64,000 nt of DNA. Origin: Telopea speciosissima. Lineage: Eukaryota > Streptophyta > Magnoliopsida > Proteales > Proteaceae. The notes under the pieces are model-generated. The model was not told where the DNA came from. It was given only the letters and a program-made list of their open reading frames with translations, and did no database searches. Made by a program: the position numbers and the translations under genes. Location: assembly GCF_018873765.1 (NCBI RefSeq), contig NC_057920.1:16009307-16073306 (forward strand), written 5' to 3'. How positions within the stretch are numbered: position 1 is the stretch's first letter; the number at the start of each line of letters is the position of its first letter. Of this stretch, positions 47,055 through 58,543 are shown piece by piece.

Positions 47055-47877
47055 GTATGGGTGCAGGAGCCATGCTCCCAGACACAGTTCTTTTTCCCAA
47101 ATTGTAATAGTGACTATTCTTTAAACAAAATATCCAATATAATGGTTTGAGTTAACTCCCAAATCTGTTATTGATTGCTTTATCCAAAATTCTCAACTTT
47201 GTATTAAGATAGAGCATTAGAACTCTTAGAAGAAACTTACAGGCAAGGGGGGTAAAAGAAAATTTGATGAAGAGGTTCATATGTATTAACAAACCTCTAC
47301 TTGATTGAGATTTAAGAAAAACATAAAAAGAAGAACGAAGAAGTTTTCATTCACCACACGGAGAAGGGTCCCCCCCCCCCCCCCCCAAATCAATGGCCAT
47401 AAAATTCTGCCTGGCCACACACCTATTTACGACTGGCAAACATACCTCCTATTGTGTGTGAACCTCTACGTACATCATTCGAAGGCCTTTGTCAATGGAT
47501 ACACCATTGACCTATTTACCATGGTTAAAGGAAAACTTATTCTAAAAGAAAATGTGGCATTATAAACACAAGAGAAATTAGATATAGGTCATTGAATTGC
47601 TAAAATTATTTTATTAAATCATCTTCTATTAATTAATTATATATAGTGAAGAAAAATGCTGCCTGGTCACGTGACCCCTACGCCATCGTATGGGTCAATG
47701 AGGAGACCAAGAGGGGCATCGACCAAGAGGGATTTTTCAATTTGTAGGAAATGGGGCGGTCATTTCAAGGGGGGGTTGTGTCTGGGTGCAAGGGCCAAGT
47801 GACGAGCAACGTTCTTTTTCCCTTACATATATTTAGGGCAAAATGGTATGCTAGCCCTTTTGTCTATCTCTCTCCTC

Positions 47878-47955
<78 letters not shown>

Positions 47956-48880
47956 AATTGAATTGGTCAAATCATATTTACCAAAATTGGGTAGTTGAAA
48001 TGAAGTTTTCTTAATTTTAAACATATAAAACTCACTAAATACTTAGAAGGCCTTTATTATTTTTGCATAATTAAATTAATTATATTGTTTTTTTTTTTTT
48101 AGTAAAAATATTTAATTGTATTGTTCAATGTCGATTGTCCAGGAGTGTTCCCATCATTGTGATGGCGTCAAACATAAATTTGTATTTTCATAATCCCCAC
48201 CCCTAAAAAAAATACATAAAAACTTAAAAAAAGGTTTAAAAGATACCATAATGCATCTAAACCATGGTATACATAATATTATCTACAAAGAAATATCTAA
48301 ATTATTTAAATTAGACTTCTAAAATACAAAAAACTAAATAATTTATACAAATAATTACTATGCAAGTTACAAAAAATAAATAAATCCTATTAAAAACACG
48401 TGATACATTGTAAGTCCACTTGTTTAAGAAGAAAAAAAGATAGTCAAATACAGATAGTATTATTTTTCGGATTAGATTGTGATGTACTATATATGATGAT
48501 ATAAGATTCTTCTATAAGACTTAAATAATGTTTTCATAAAAAATTAAATGAAAAATAAATAACTTAATATGATAGTAAGGAAATGTTAAGAACTAACAAA
48601 GGATATTCTATTACTTTGACTTTGACTATATAAAATAGTGACGCGATAATGCATTTTGTGCCTGCATGATAATACTTCTTGTTTCTTTATTTCTCTGTTT
48701 ATTTTTTTTTTTGAACAAAAAAAAAAAGAAATTTTTTGTTTACACTAGTTCATTTTTGTGTTCCTATGCATGAAAAAAAAGGACCCACATGATAAAACAC
48801 TTCAGTTTCCCAATTTCTTGGTTTGTTCCTGGAAACAAAAAATAATAATAGAAATCTGTTTGTTAACATCGGTTCAATTT
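47055..48880. other. Noncoding AT-rich DNA with foldback fragments and microsatellites
   Basis: GTGCAGGAGCCATGCTCCCA at about 47060-47100 and a larger copy at about 47655-47822 (GCTGCCTGGTCACGTGACCC to GCAACGTTCTTTTTCCC) belong to the GAACGC foldback family. A C17 homopolymer occupies 47370-47386. A compound (AT)20(AG)15 microsatellite lies at about 47882-47950. No gene is recognised. Confidence 0.5.
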
Positions 48881-49372
48881 TTTGTTCCTAGGAATGAACC
48901 GGAATGGCAAAGTTGCAGAGAAATAGAAGAAAAAGAAGAAGAAGCTACAATTTGAAGAGTCTCTGTCTCATAAATAAAAGGAAGAAATCAAGGGGGGAGT
49001 TGCTCTTTAATGAACAAATGGTCAATTTGATGGGCAAATCAGTAATTTCTTATTCAAAACAAAACACCACATCCAATGCAACTTCAACCACCACCATCGT
49101 CGCCGTTGCCACCACCACCTCCACCAAATTTTTTGGTATTTAATGGCATTTTTTAAATTTTATAGAAGTTCCAGAAACAAATATTATTGTGTATAACAAA
49201 CGTGTTTCTATTTCTTTCCTGGCCTAGAAATAGGAATTACTATGCGTTACCAAACGTGCTTTTTTGTCCAGAAATTCTGCCAGTAAAAGAAATACAACAA
49301 GTCATTTCTGGAATAGAAACATGGCCCAGCAACAGAAGTGTTATCATGCAGGCCCAAAGAAATTCTGAGCCT
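48880..49372. repeat. Diverged direct-repeat unit, copy 1
   Basis: The order GAGTTGCTCTTTAATGAACA, TTTGATGGGCAAATCAGTAA, a run of CCACCA/CCTCCA triplets, AAATTTTTTGGTATT, ATAACAAACGTGTTTCTATT, TTACTATGCGTTACCAAACG and ACAGAAGTGTTATCATG is repeated at about 50310-50760. The two copies flank the inverted-repeat element at 49376-50290. Confidence 0.7.
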
Positions 49373-49375
49373 GCG

Positions 49376-50290
49376 TGAGTGCTTGATAACCTTACTGTTG
49401 TTTCTCTGTTGTTTATGTGTTGAGATACAACAAAATAGTTTTTTCCGTTTCTATGCTGAGAAACCGATTTTGATCCGCTTGATAAACCTGTTCTAGAAAC
49501 GTTTCCAAATGAACAGGGAAAAGTGTGTGTGGAAAATTCATACACATAGATCACAGAGATCAACCAATAGGCATCTAAAGCATGATATCCACCTCTAAAA
49601 ATCATACACAAATATCACAAAGTTAAAAACAATTTACTCATTCTAGGGTTCAACGATGATAGAAGAACACAGGTGAAAATGGGGGGTTTTGTAAGATTTT
49701 CGAGCCAATAATGGCTTACAAAGATCGTTGAACCCTAGAATGAGGAAAACAGGGCTATTCAAAGCTTCTATGTTCAAGCTTCACACACACAAAGAACAAA
49801 TCAGAGAGAGCGAATACCTGGTGAGGCTTCTTCCGTTTTTCTTGACAGCATCCACTCAAATCGCAGTAGGGTTTTTCTTTAGAACTCGTGAAGAGGACGA
49901 AGGCTTGTGTCAAAGTGAGAGGAGTGTGTATCGTGAGGCTGCCTCCATTTTTCTTGATAGCATCCACTCGAATCGTAGTAGGGTTTTTCTTCAAAGCTCG
50001 TGAAGAAGACGAAGACTTGTGTCAAAGTGAGAGGTGTGTGTATCGTGAAGTGCGTCCAACGATTAAGAGTTTTTATTGGGCACAGTTTTGTAATTTTCAG
50101 TCCAAAAACGACTGAATATGTTCAACATGTTCTCTCAAAAGTCTTCCATGCCACATCAATTTTGATTTATGCTCCCCAAAACACGTTCTACGAAATACTA
50201 TTTACCAAGCGCTTTTTAAGGTGTTTTCCCGTTTCTCAGAATAGGAAAACACCCGAAACTATTTCTCGTAAAGTTATCAAGCGGGCACTC
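49376..50290. mobile_element. Inverted-repeat DNA element, about 0.9 kb, with internal 112-bp duplication
   Basis: The left end GAGTGCTTGATAACCTTACT is mirrored on the right by GAGTGCCCGCTTGATAACTT (complemented), followed on both sides by TTTCTC/GAGAAAC-type stretches. A TAGGGTTCAACGAT segment near 49646 is inverted near 49725. The interior carries a tandem duplication at 49821-49932 and 49933-50045 (TTCTTGA(C/T)AGCATCCACTC, GTAGGGTTTTTCTT, TTGTGTCAAAGTGAGAGG). There is no transposase, so it would be non-autonomous, perhaps hAT-like by its TTGATAAC ends. No 8-bp target duplication was confirmed. Confidence 0.55.
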
Positions 50291-50309
50291 CAATTTAAAA
50301 CTTCTTTAA

Positions 50310-50760
50310 CCGAGAAATAGAAAGAAGAAAATGGGGGACTTGCTCTTTAATGAGCACATGGTTAATTTGATGTGTAAAGCAGTAATTTCATATTTAAAAT
50401 AAAACACCACTATCACCGTCTCCTCCACCTCCTCTACCTCCATTATTGTCACTTCTACTATCGATGCCTCCACTATTGCCACCATCACCACCACCGCCAC
50501 CACCTCCACCACCACTGCCACCGCCAACTTCATCAAATTTTTGAGTATTCAATACCATTTTTTTAAATTATAGAAATTATAAAAATAAAAATGTTTTTGC
50601 ATAACAAATGTGTTTTTGTTTTGTTTTTTTAAACCTATAAATAAAAATTACTATGCATTATCAAATACGTTTTTTTGTCTAAATTTTTAGCCGTATAAAA
50701 GAAATACAAAAATTCATTTCTCAATTAGAAACACTTGGACCAAAAACAGAAGTGTTATTG
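50310..50760. repeat. Diverged direct-repeat unit, copy 2
   Basis: It has the same order of motifs as the unit at 48880-49372, with a longer CCACCA/CCTCCA triplet run (about 50410-50525). It ends ACAGAAGTGTTATT. The triplet run gives apparent ORFs of repetitive valine/proline type that are not real genes. Confidence 0.7.
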
Positions 50761-51380
50761 AACGACCCGATCCGGTGTGGTGGCGGGTGGGTTGGCACAT
50801 CAGGGAGTTGCCAACAAGGAATCAGCATATGCTTGCTGTTGCCGGTACGACTATCACGATCACAAAAACACGTTAAAACCAATTTTATTTGGGCCAGGTG
50901 GGCCCCTATTTTAGGAAAAAACCATATCACCGGTCATGTCACAGCTCATTCACATGATCATCGATATTCCTCGTCCATTCCCTAGTGTGAAACCTGCATC
51001 AGCTAACGGAGATGAAGATTCTGCTGCTGTCACCAATGATCTCTTTACATGGCCCCACTTAGTTATGGGGGGTCCATAGACAATAATCCAAGTTGAGGAT
51101 AGGATAGGTTAAATGAATCTAATAATAAAGTTCTTGCGCACTGGGCCATTCAGACTATGATGGCCCACAAATCATTTCAATATTGTGGATTATTGAAGTC
51201 TGTCTTTATTTAGTGCGGTTTCCACTATCACATTACAATGGGCTTAAACTTTCTAAGTCTCTCATGATAGTCTATTTATTTAGGGCAAGAGATACCTGCC
51301 TTGTTTCATCAAACAAAAAAACAAAGAGATATATGCCTTGTAGCGTAGTCTTTGCATAGACTAAATGAGAGGGCATGCAG
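50761..51380. other. Unrecognised noncoding DNA
   Basis: No gene or clear repeat. Open frames are short and overlap on both strands. Confidence 0.4.
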
Positions 51381-53292
51381 GGGCATCAATATAGATGCGA
51401 TTTTTTATTTTTTAGGGGTGTGAAGATAATTATGTGTATTTTTGTATTTAAGAATAAAAATTAATTTATTTATTAGGAAAAAGAAGATTGTCAAGCCCCA
51501 CTCGTATGAAATAAAAGAAGTTTCACCCATGTCGGATGCCTTCACAAGTATTTTCACTGGTCTTTGTACTAGTGCAAGAGCCATGCAACCTAGCAGCAAT
51601 CCTTTTTCCTTTATTTATTTAAAGTTTTTTGACTCCTCTTTTTCTTGGAAATAAGAAATCTTAATCATAGAGATCAAACCCAATGTTTTTTTACCCACCC
51701 AAAAGATTTAATGAAATATTCCCTATAAATAATTCTCTTTTCTTATAAATAAAAAAAAAAAATTCTCTCTCTGGATCAATTGACTTCTTTTCTAGAAGAC
51801 AAACTTTAAACCATTAACCTCTAAGGGTGTAGCTTCCCAAAAAGCACCATTTAGCGGGATCTCAATATGGATGAGATTTTTTATTTCATATGAATGGGAT
51901 GGTAATTTAGCATGTTTTTTTTGTGTTTGGGTTTAAGGGTCACGTGATCAGGCAGTGTTCTTTTCTCTATTTATTTATTAAAAGAAAAAAGGCTGTCCAA
52001 CCCTGCCCTATGAAATAAATACAAAAAAATCTCATCTCTGTTGGATGCCCCTACACGTGTTCATTGGTCTGTGTGCTAGACTACTAGTGCAAGAGCCATA
52101 CAGCCTGGGAAAAGGAAAGAAAAGAAATGAGAAATCTCCAATCATAGCTATCGAACCCAATGTTTTCCTACCCACTCAAAAAATGAAATCTTAACTAAAA
52201 GAAAGAAAAAAGATTTAATGAGATGTTCCCTAAATCTCTTTGGATCCATTGACTTTGACTGCCTTTTTTTTTTTCTTCTAGAAGACAAACTTCAAATCAT
52301 TAACCACTAAGGGTGAAGCTTCCCAGAAAGCACCATATAAAGGCATCAACAAGGATGAAATTTTTTATTTCATATGGATGGGGTGGTAATTTCACATGCT
52401 TTTGTGTTTGAGCACAAGGGCTACGTAATTAGACAGCGTTCTTTTTCCCATTTAATTATTTGAAAAAAAAAAGATTGTCAACCTTGCCCCTATGAAATTT
52501 TTTTAAAAAATTCTCATCCATGTTGGATGCCCCCACACGTGTTCTCATTGGTTTCTGCACTAGTGCAGGAGCCATGCAACCCGGAAACGATTCCTTTTCC
52601 CTTATTTATTTTAATTTTTTTGACTCCTCTTTGTCCTACAAATGAGAAATCTCCAATCATAGACATCATATCCAATGTTTTCTTATCCACCCAAAAGATT
52701 TAATGAAATTAATGTTTCCTAAATAATTCTCTCTACTGTAATTGGTTTGACTGCATTTTTTTTTTAATTCGAAGACAAACTTTGAACCATTAACCATTAA
52801 AGGTGTAGTTTCCTAGTAAGCACTATGCAAGGACATCAACATAGATGAGATTTTTATTTCATAGGAATAGGGTGGTAATTTCATGTACTTCTGTATTTGG
52901 GCACAGGGGTCATGTGACCATACAATGTTTCCATTTATTTATTGGGAAAAAAAAGGTTATTAGGCCCCGCCCCTATGAAATAAAAAAAAATCTCACCTCT
53001 ATTGGATGCTCTCATGCATGTTTTCATTGGTCTCTGTGCTAGTGTAGGAGCCACATAGCCCTGACAACAATCCTCTCCCTTATTGATTTAAAATATTTAA
53101 TTCCTCTTTTTTCTTGGAAATTAGAAATCTCCAATCATAGATACCAAACCAAATATTTTCCTACCTACCCAAAAGATTTAATGAAATGTTCCCTAAATAA
53201 TTCTCTCTTTGGATCCGTCGACTCTGCTCTAATTGGTTTGAATACCTTTTTTTGTTCTCGAAGAGAAACTTTAAACCATTAACTACTAAGCA
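51381..53292. repeat. Tandem array, four copies of about 475-490 bp
   Basis: Units start at 51381, 51856, 52341 and 52831. Each holds the GAACGC-family foldback body (ATCAACATGGATGAGATTTT, TTTCATAGGAATGGGGTGGT, then CATGTGATC and AGCGTTCTTTTTCCC; then GTGCAGGAGCCATGCAACC). A shared non-foldback stretch follows (TCCAATCATAGACATCAAAC, CCACCCAAAAGATTTAATGA, CTTTAAACCATTAACCACTA). The last unit ends at ACTACTAAG near 53292, where the sequence goes on into CAGAGGTCTTGAGTTCAACT. Units differ by many point changes and small indels, so the array is old. No ORF is conserved across units. Confidence 0.9.
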
Positions 53293-54699
53293 GAGGTCTT
53301 GAGTTCAACTCTCCTTGGGTCCACACCCATTATATACGCTCTCTTAGATGTGCAAGCCCCCCTAAATACTAATTGATTACATTGTGAAAAAAAAATCACT
53401 TTAACCATGATATTATATCACTAATAATTTAGATTATCTATGAATAAATTAGTGGTGATTCCCTTAAAATTTATATGGTTAGTAGGGACCAATCTATATA
53501 TATAAACACAAAAAAAGAAATTTGCAGCATGAGAGAGGCCATAGACCATAGTTAGTGGGATTAATACTTGGTGGGTTAGTAGAATAGTGTGAGCATTTTC
53601 CTCCCATGACTCATTTTGGTCAATGATTATATAATTTTGTAGATATAATCTCAAAACAAAAAGTTTGATTGAATACCCTTTTCTTCCATAGTTGCAATCG
53701 TGTGTTAACTTTTATTTACTTTTTCATTCAAAGGGAAAAAGGAGTCATGGTGTCAAAAAAGTTGGACAGAGTTGGTGTATTGCCGGACACTTTGTAGTGT
53801 AATTTTGACTGTGTTTTCTTGGATTAGTTTTCTATGTCTGAAGACCTTTACGACTATTAAATGTTTGGATGGATTTTTCCTTCAGTCATAGTCCATGGAT
53901 TCTCATTCACTGCAGATTGAAAGATGAATTTAGAAACTTACCCAAAAAAAGATAGATTTGAAAAGACATCAAGAGGGTATTTTGGACTTATACAACAATT
54001 CGATGGGTGGGGGGGATTGTGAACCCTAGGATAGGTTGGTGAATGGTGAAGAAAATATTTTGGGTCAATGATATTAGCAATTGTGTGGTTTGACGAGTTA
54101 TATGTGATCTAAATTTTGTGGACGGATAGATCGTAAGAATGTCTACTCGTATGTTAAATTGCAGCTCAAATGGAATTAGTTATTACCAAGAAGATGTGCC
54201 CTGATGTACGGATTAAATGTCAAAAGAGTTAAGAGGTTGTGTTCATATGTGGGATGCTATAAAGATCGAATTAGGCTTTGAAATTTGACACATGGCAAAA
54301 CCAGATCATGTTCTATTTATACAACAATTGATATTATTTATACTTTTCTTTCTTTCAATAATAATTCTTGTTTTTTTATTGACCAAAAAAATTTAAAATT
54401 ACCACATTATTTTTCCACATGATGGCATGGCTCAACTAGTGGGAGCCATTCTTTTAGACCGAGAGACTAAAGTTTTCCATGCTGATAGCATGGGGAGGAA
54501 TCTACGCGCCACACTAAGTAGGTGTTCATAAAAAGGTCTCATTCATGTGGAGCCCATATTTTGAGTAGGTGAGATAAAATAATTAAAAAATTCATGTGAG
54601 AGGAAAATTGCACGAGGGCAGTGTAGAAATCTTTTTCCCAAAAATAAAATAAAGCCAAATATTTCTTATTCTTTACTTTTTAAATTTTTTGGGACACAG
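53293..54699. other. AT-rich noncoding DNA; possible SINE-like start
   Basis: CTTGAGTTCAACTCTCC near 53307 resembles a pol III B box, so the junction at the end of the 480-bp array may involve a tRNA-derived SINE. No A box was placed. The rest has no recognised content. Confidence 0.3.
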
Positions 54700-54982
54700 A
54701 ACATTGCTTGGTCGTATGCTCCCATTGGCCCCCACGCTGGCGCAGGGGCCACACAACCAAGCAGCGTCTCTCTACCTTTTTTGAAAAAAGAATGTTAACC
54801 GGTCGTATGGTTAGTGTGGTTCCTATTCCTAAACACAAACCAATGCTTTTATGTGCAAAAAGACCATTAAGTCCCTAGTGAAATGGAAAATCGCATCCAA
54901 ACCACTACCTTGGTGTGCACTTTCATTGGCTACCGCATTGGTGCAGAGGCTACATGATCGGTTAGCATTCTCTTGCCCTTTT
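54700..54982. mobile_element. Two adjoining GAACGC-family foldback copies
   Basis: At 54700-54775 a short palindromic copy (TTGCTTGGTCGTATGCTCCC paired with GGGGCCACACAACCAAGCAG). At 54786-54982 a longer degraded copy (GAATGTTAACCGGTCGTATG to ATGATCGGTTAGCATTCTC). Both ends of each are inverted. Confidence 0.6.
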
Positions 54983-56043
54983 TTTTTAATTATTCTATTA
55001 ACCGATTCTTAAGCTGATTCAGATTTTTGGATCAATTAGCCAGAATTAGGAGATCCCCAATCAATTCTATTCAATCTGGATCCGAATCACGTAAGACCGA
55101 TTCGACACTAATTCTATTTCTTAAAACCTTGTGTTGTTGTTATAAGCCGACCTTGCTGGTGTAGATGTTCATGGATGTCCTGCAAAAGATGAATAGATAC
55201 TGGACTGACAAACCCAAGGTGAACTCGAGGGAAATTCAGTAAGAGTAATAAATGTGAGAGTGATTATCTCTGGCTATTACTATTCTTTTTATAAGGGGTC
55301 GGTAGAATAGTTACAATCCACCTGAGTGGATAGTCACACATGGCTTCTACTGTGCCGCAAAATGTGCACTGCACACCCTGCACTATGACAGAGGATTTCT
55401 ATACGAATCGGTTCCCATGACTCACCTAGATAGAAATGTGTAGGTCTAAAACCCAAGGCATCTTTAATGGTGGTGGGCCACCAGGTTATTAGGGTTTATA
55501 CCCTTTTATTATACGTCATTTATAAAAGTATTTTTTGTGTATATCACCTTGGCAACACTTTCTACTCATTTGATTAAGTTATAGATTTCAGACAAAATGC
55601 AACATCATCCGGTTACCAACCATTAATCTTTATTAGATCGAAGATTAATAAACACCCTCTACCAGTTCGACCGATGAGACGCAACAAAATTAAGATTCTT
55701 GTGTGTGTCAAGGTCATGATGAGACGTTTATAGATAGTGGTGGGGCTCATATATTGCTTAAGAAGATTTAGAAGACAAGCTTGCTAAACACTTTCTACAC
55801 GTTTCCTCACATCTTGATCTATACCTCTAAATTAATCCCATTATAGGAGTCCTTGTCCCTTAATATTGCGGTTAATTTTGATATTGATTAATTTTAATTG
55901 TAACATGGAATTAGAGGACATAATTTAATGAAAAACTTGTACTTCGACATTTGATGATCAGTCTATTTTTTATGTCCCACCATTTGATAACATTTATCAT
56001 CGATAATGAATAACCTAATCAGGAAGTCAACTCCCCAGACTTT
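54983..56043. other. Noncoding DNA
   Basis: I see no gene, RNA or defined repeat here. Confidence 0.4.
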
Positions 56044-56248
56044 GAGAACAATTTGGATCCTCTACCCCTGAGCTGCCTGGCAAGACCGTGCTGCCCAGAC
56101 ATGGTGTTGTGCACAATGTCCACCTTATCCCTGCCCAAACACCTTGCCCGAATGCGGGTAAGGCGGTCTTTGCGGGTAGCACCGTGTTTGGACAGCACAG
56201 TCCTGCCAAGTAGCTCGGCAGTAGATGATCTGAATCCGAGAACAATTT
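56044..56248. mobile_element. GGATCCTCTA-type foldback MITE, 183 bp, with 11-bp target-site duplication
   Basis: GAGAACAATTT is directly repeated at 56044-56054 and 56238-56248. The element between starts GGATCCTCTAC and ends GAATCC. Its arms pair through GAGCTGCCTGGCAAGACCGT and the complement of ACAGTCCTGCCAAGTAGCTC, then CAAACACCTTGCCCG. It shares its first bases with 25952-26129, so the two form a family. The duplication length points to a Mutator-like element. ORFs here on both strands are side-effects of the hairpin. Confidence 0.82.
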
Positions 56249-58512
56249 GGATTAAGAAAATTAATTTCAAGAACTTACGAACGTGATTTATTAATAGATG
56301 AACATTGTTTGGGTAAGATATCTTGTATTTCATCGTTTTAGGGCCTCGACGAACTAGCGGGTCCTTGGAGGGATTCAGGGGTAATAGCCTCAAGAAGAAT
56401 TTTAAGGACTATAAATTTGTAGTAAGGGTTCTGTTCTTTTTCTGTAATGCAATCTAAGTGTAATATTGTTGTTTGTGATTTTCATTCTTTTCTGCATTGT
56501 TATAGACTTTGTTTTTTACAAAATATGTCATTATTAATCTATATATCAAAGCGAGCTCTGATTCATACTTAGATTTGTGCAACCATGCAATTGCATCTCG
56601 AGATCAAAAACAACATTCTTATAATCTTCAATTATTAGATGTATAAAATCTAATCAAGTAACCAATATTCAAGAATAGAACCAAGAGGGGTTCCCACACT
56701 CACAGTGTAGGGAGGAATCTGCACATCAATAGGTGGTTTGAAATAGGTATTAATATGTGAAGCCCATATTTTTAGAGTTACTGAGAAAAAATAATTAAAC
56801 AAAATTCATGTGAGAGAGACTGCAAAAGGGTGTTGTGAAAATCTTTTTCCCCAATTAAATAACTTTGTGTCTACATTTTACTGTTTAATCAAATTACAAC
56901 AAAGTTTTGCTTTTTCTTTTTTCTCTTGATGTCCAATTGTCCTTCCCATCAAGTCCTCAATTATGACCGGAAAAAAAAAATCTATCCATATTGGTAAACA
57001 CACAAACCACCCGCCATACCTAAAAAGTTAATCGATTTTGAGGATCGCAAAATGGCGAATATACATAACACATATCACACTCACACACCTAATATGCAAC
57101 TAAACCCACACACCCAATGCACACAGAGCAACTTTTTATGATATTGATACACATACAAACCACACGATAGACCCAAAAAGTTAGTCGACTTTTAAAACCA
57201 CAGAATGACGAATAGACACAACATACACATCATTTTTCTTCTTTGTCATGCATGCATGTTACTTTTTTGAATGAAGAAAAATCTTAAATTTTGGAATCTT
57301 TTTTCAAAGTTAAAAAAATAATGCCAAACTAATTAAACAACAAAGTAAAACCTTTAACATACAGTGTGTGTCTATTGGTATGTTCAAAGCATAAGAATTA
57401 AGAACTAAAGCCTTTATGAAGACAACCGATTTCTTTATAGTATGATTATATAATTTTTACAAATTGATTAAGGCTCCAGGACTTGTTTCTGACATGTTCT
57501 TTAAGTCATCATTTTATATCTGCTTAAAGAAGCATGAACGTTAAAAACACTACAGAATGATGGTAGCATTGTTTATACTCCAACTTTCTTATAAGTGTCA
57601 TAAAAAAGATACTAAACACCAAAAAAAAAAAAAAAAAAAAAAAAACTTTCTTATTAAAAGACAAGAAAAAACAGTTGTTCGAAATGAAAAGTTTAGCAAC
57701 AGATAATTTAAAGGTTGCTATATCTATCCAATAGGCAAAACTGATCATGTTAATTGATTAAAAAAATAATTATTTTTGTAAATAGGCAATGATGCAGTGA
57801 ATGCGTTTCATGGCTAGGAATAAAAGAGTATTTTGTTTCGTATGAATTGGGTAGTATATGACAGATTGGCTTATATACTTAAAAGAGTCTTTCCTCCTTA
57901 GAGCTTATACTTTTGGGTTGAACTTCATGAAATGGTATCAAGGCAAATTATTAGTGCATCGATCATGTGGGGGCCCATGATCCAAAGTTGATCAGAGTTG
58001 ATGCAGTGAGTATATGTGTGCCATTTTCGTCAAATAATTATGAAACTTATGTATAAATAAAAATAAAAAAAACAAATTAATGCAAGTAATGTCTCAAACA
58101 AGTATGATTAACTTTATACTGAGATTGTCCAAATGATAAAGTGACCAATTATTATGCCATTATCATAAGATGTCATTGTCTTGCATAATTTTCAAGTACC
58201 CTTGTGAAATTATAGTATTTACCCTAATTTTTTTTATAAAAAAAATAGTTACACTAAAAGGATAAAAAGGTAATTTAATAATTTATATGAAACCTTAATG
58301 GGTTGTTTACATGAAAATCTCATGTAAAAAAAGTATGCCAAATGAAAGTATTGTAACAAAGGGTTTAAAAACTCGGTTCATAACTGGTGGAATCGAATCT
58401 ATTCTGATTTAACCCTCATCCTATGCACATTAAGTGTGATTGAGTTTATACTGAGTCCAACTGATTCACGGCTTATTTGAGGATGATTCAAATAGAAATT
58501 GATGGAGACATA

Positions 58513-58543
<31 letters not shown>

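Noticed and set aside
48904-49143. Threonine-rich ORF
   Set aside because: Reads through a CCACCA triplet run within a dispersed repeat; the second copy of the repeat does not keep the frame.
50306-50536. Valine-rich minus-strand ORF
   Set aside because: Complement of the same triplet run.
53300-53340. tRNA gene suggested by CTTGAGTTCAACTCTCC
   Set aside because: Only a B-box-like piece is seen; no cloverleaf, acceptor stem or A box could be built.
56019-56393. 124-codon minus-strand and 77-codon plus-strand ORFs
   Set aside because: Both run through the foldback element at 56055-56237, whose inverted arms create mirrored ORFs.
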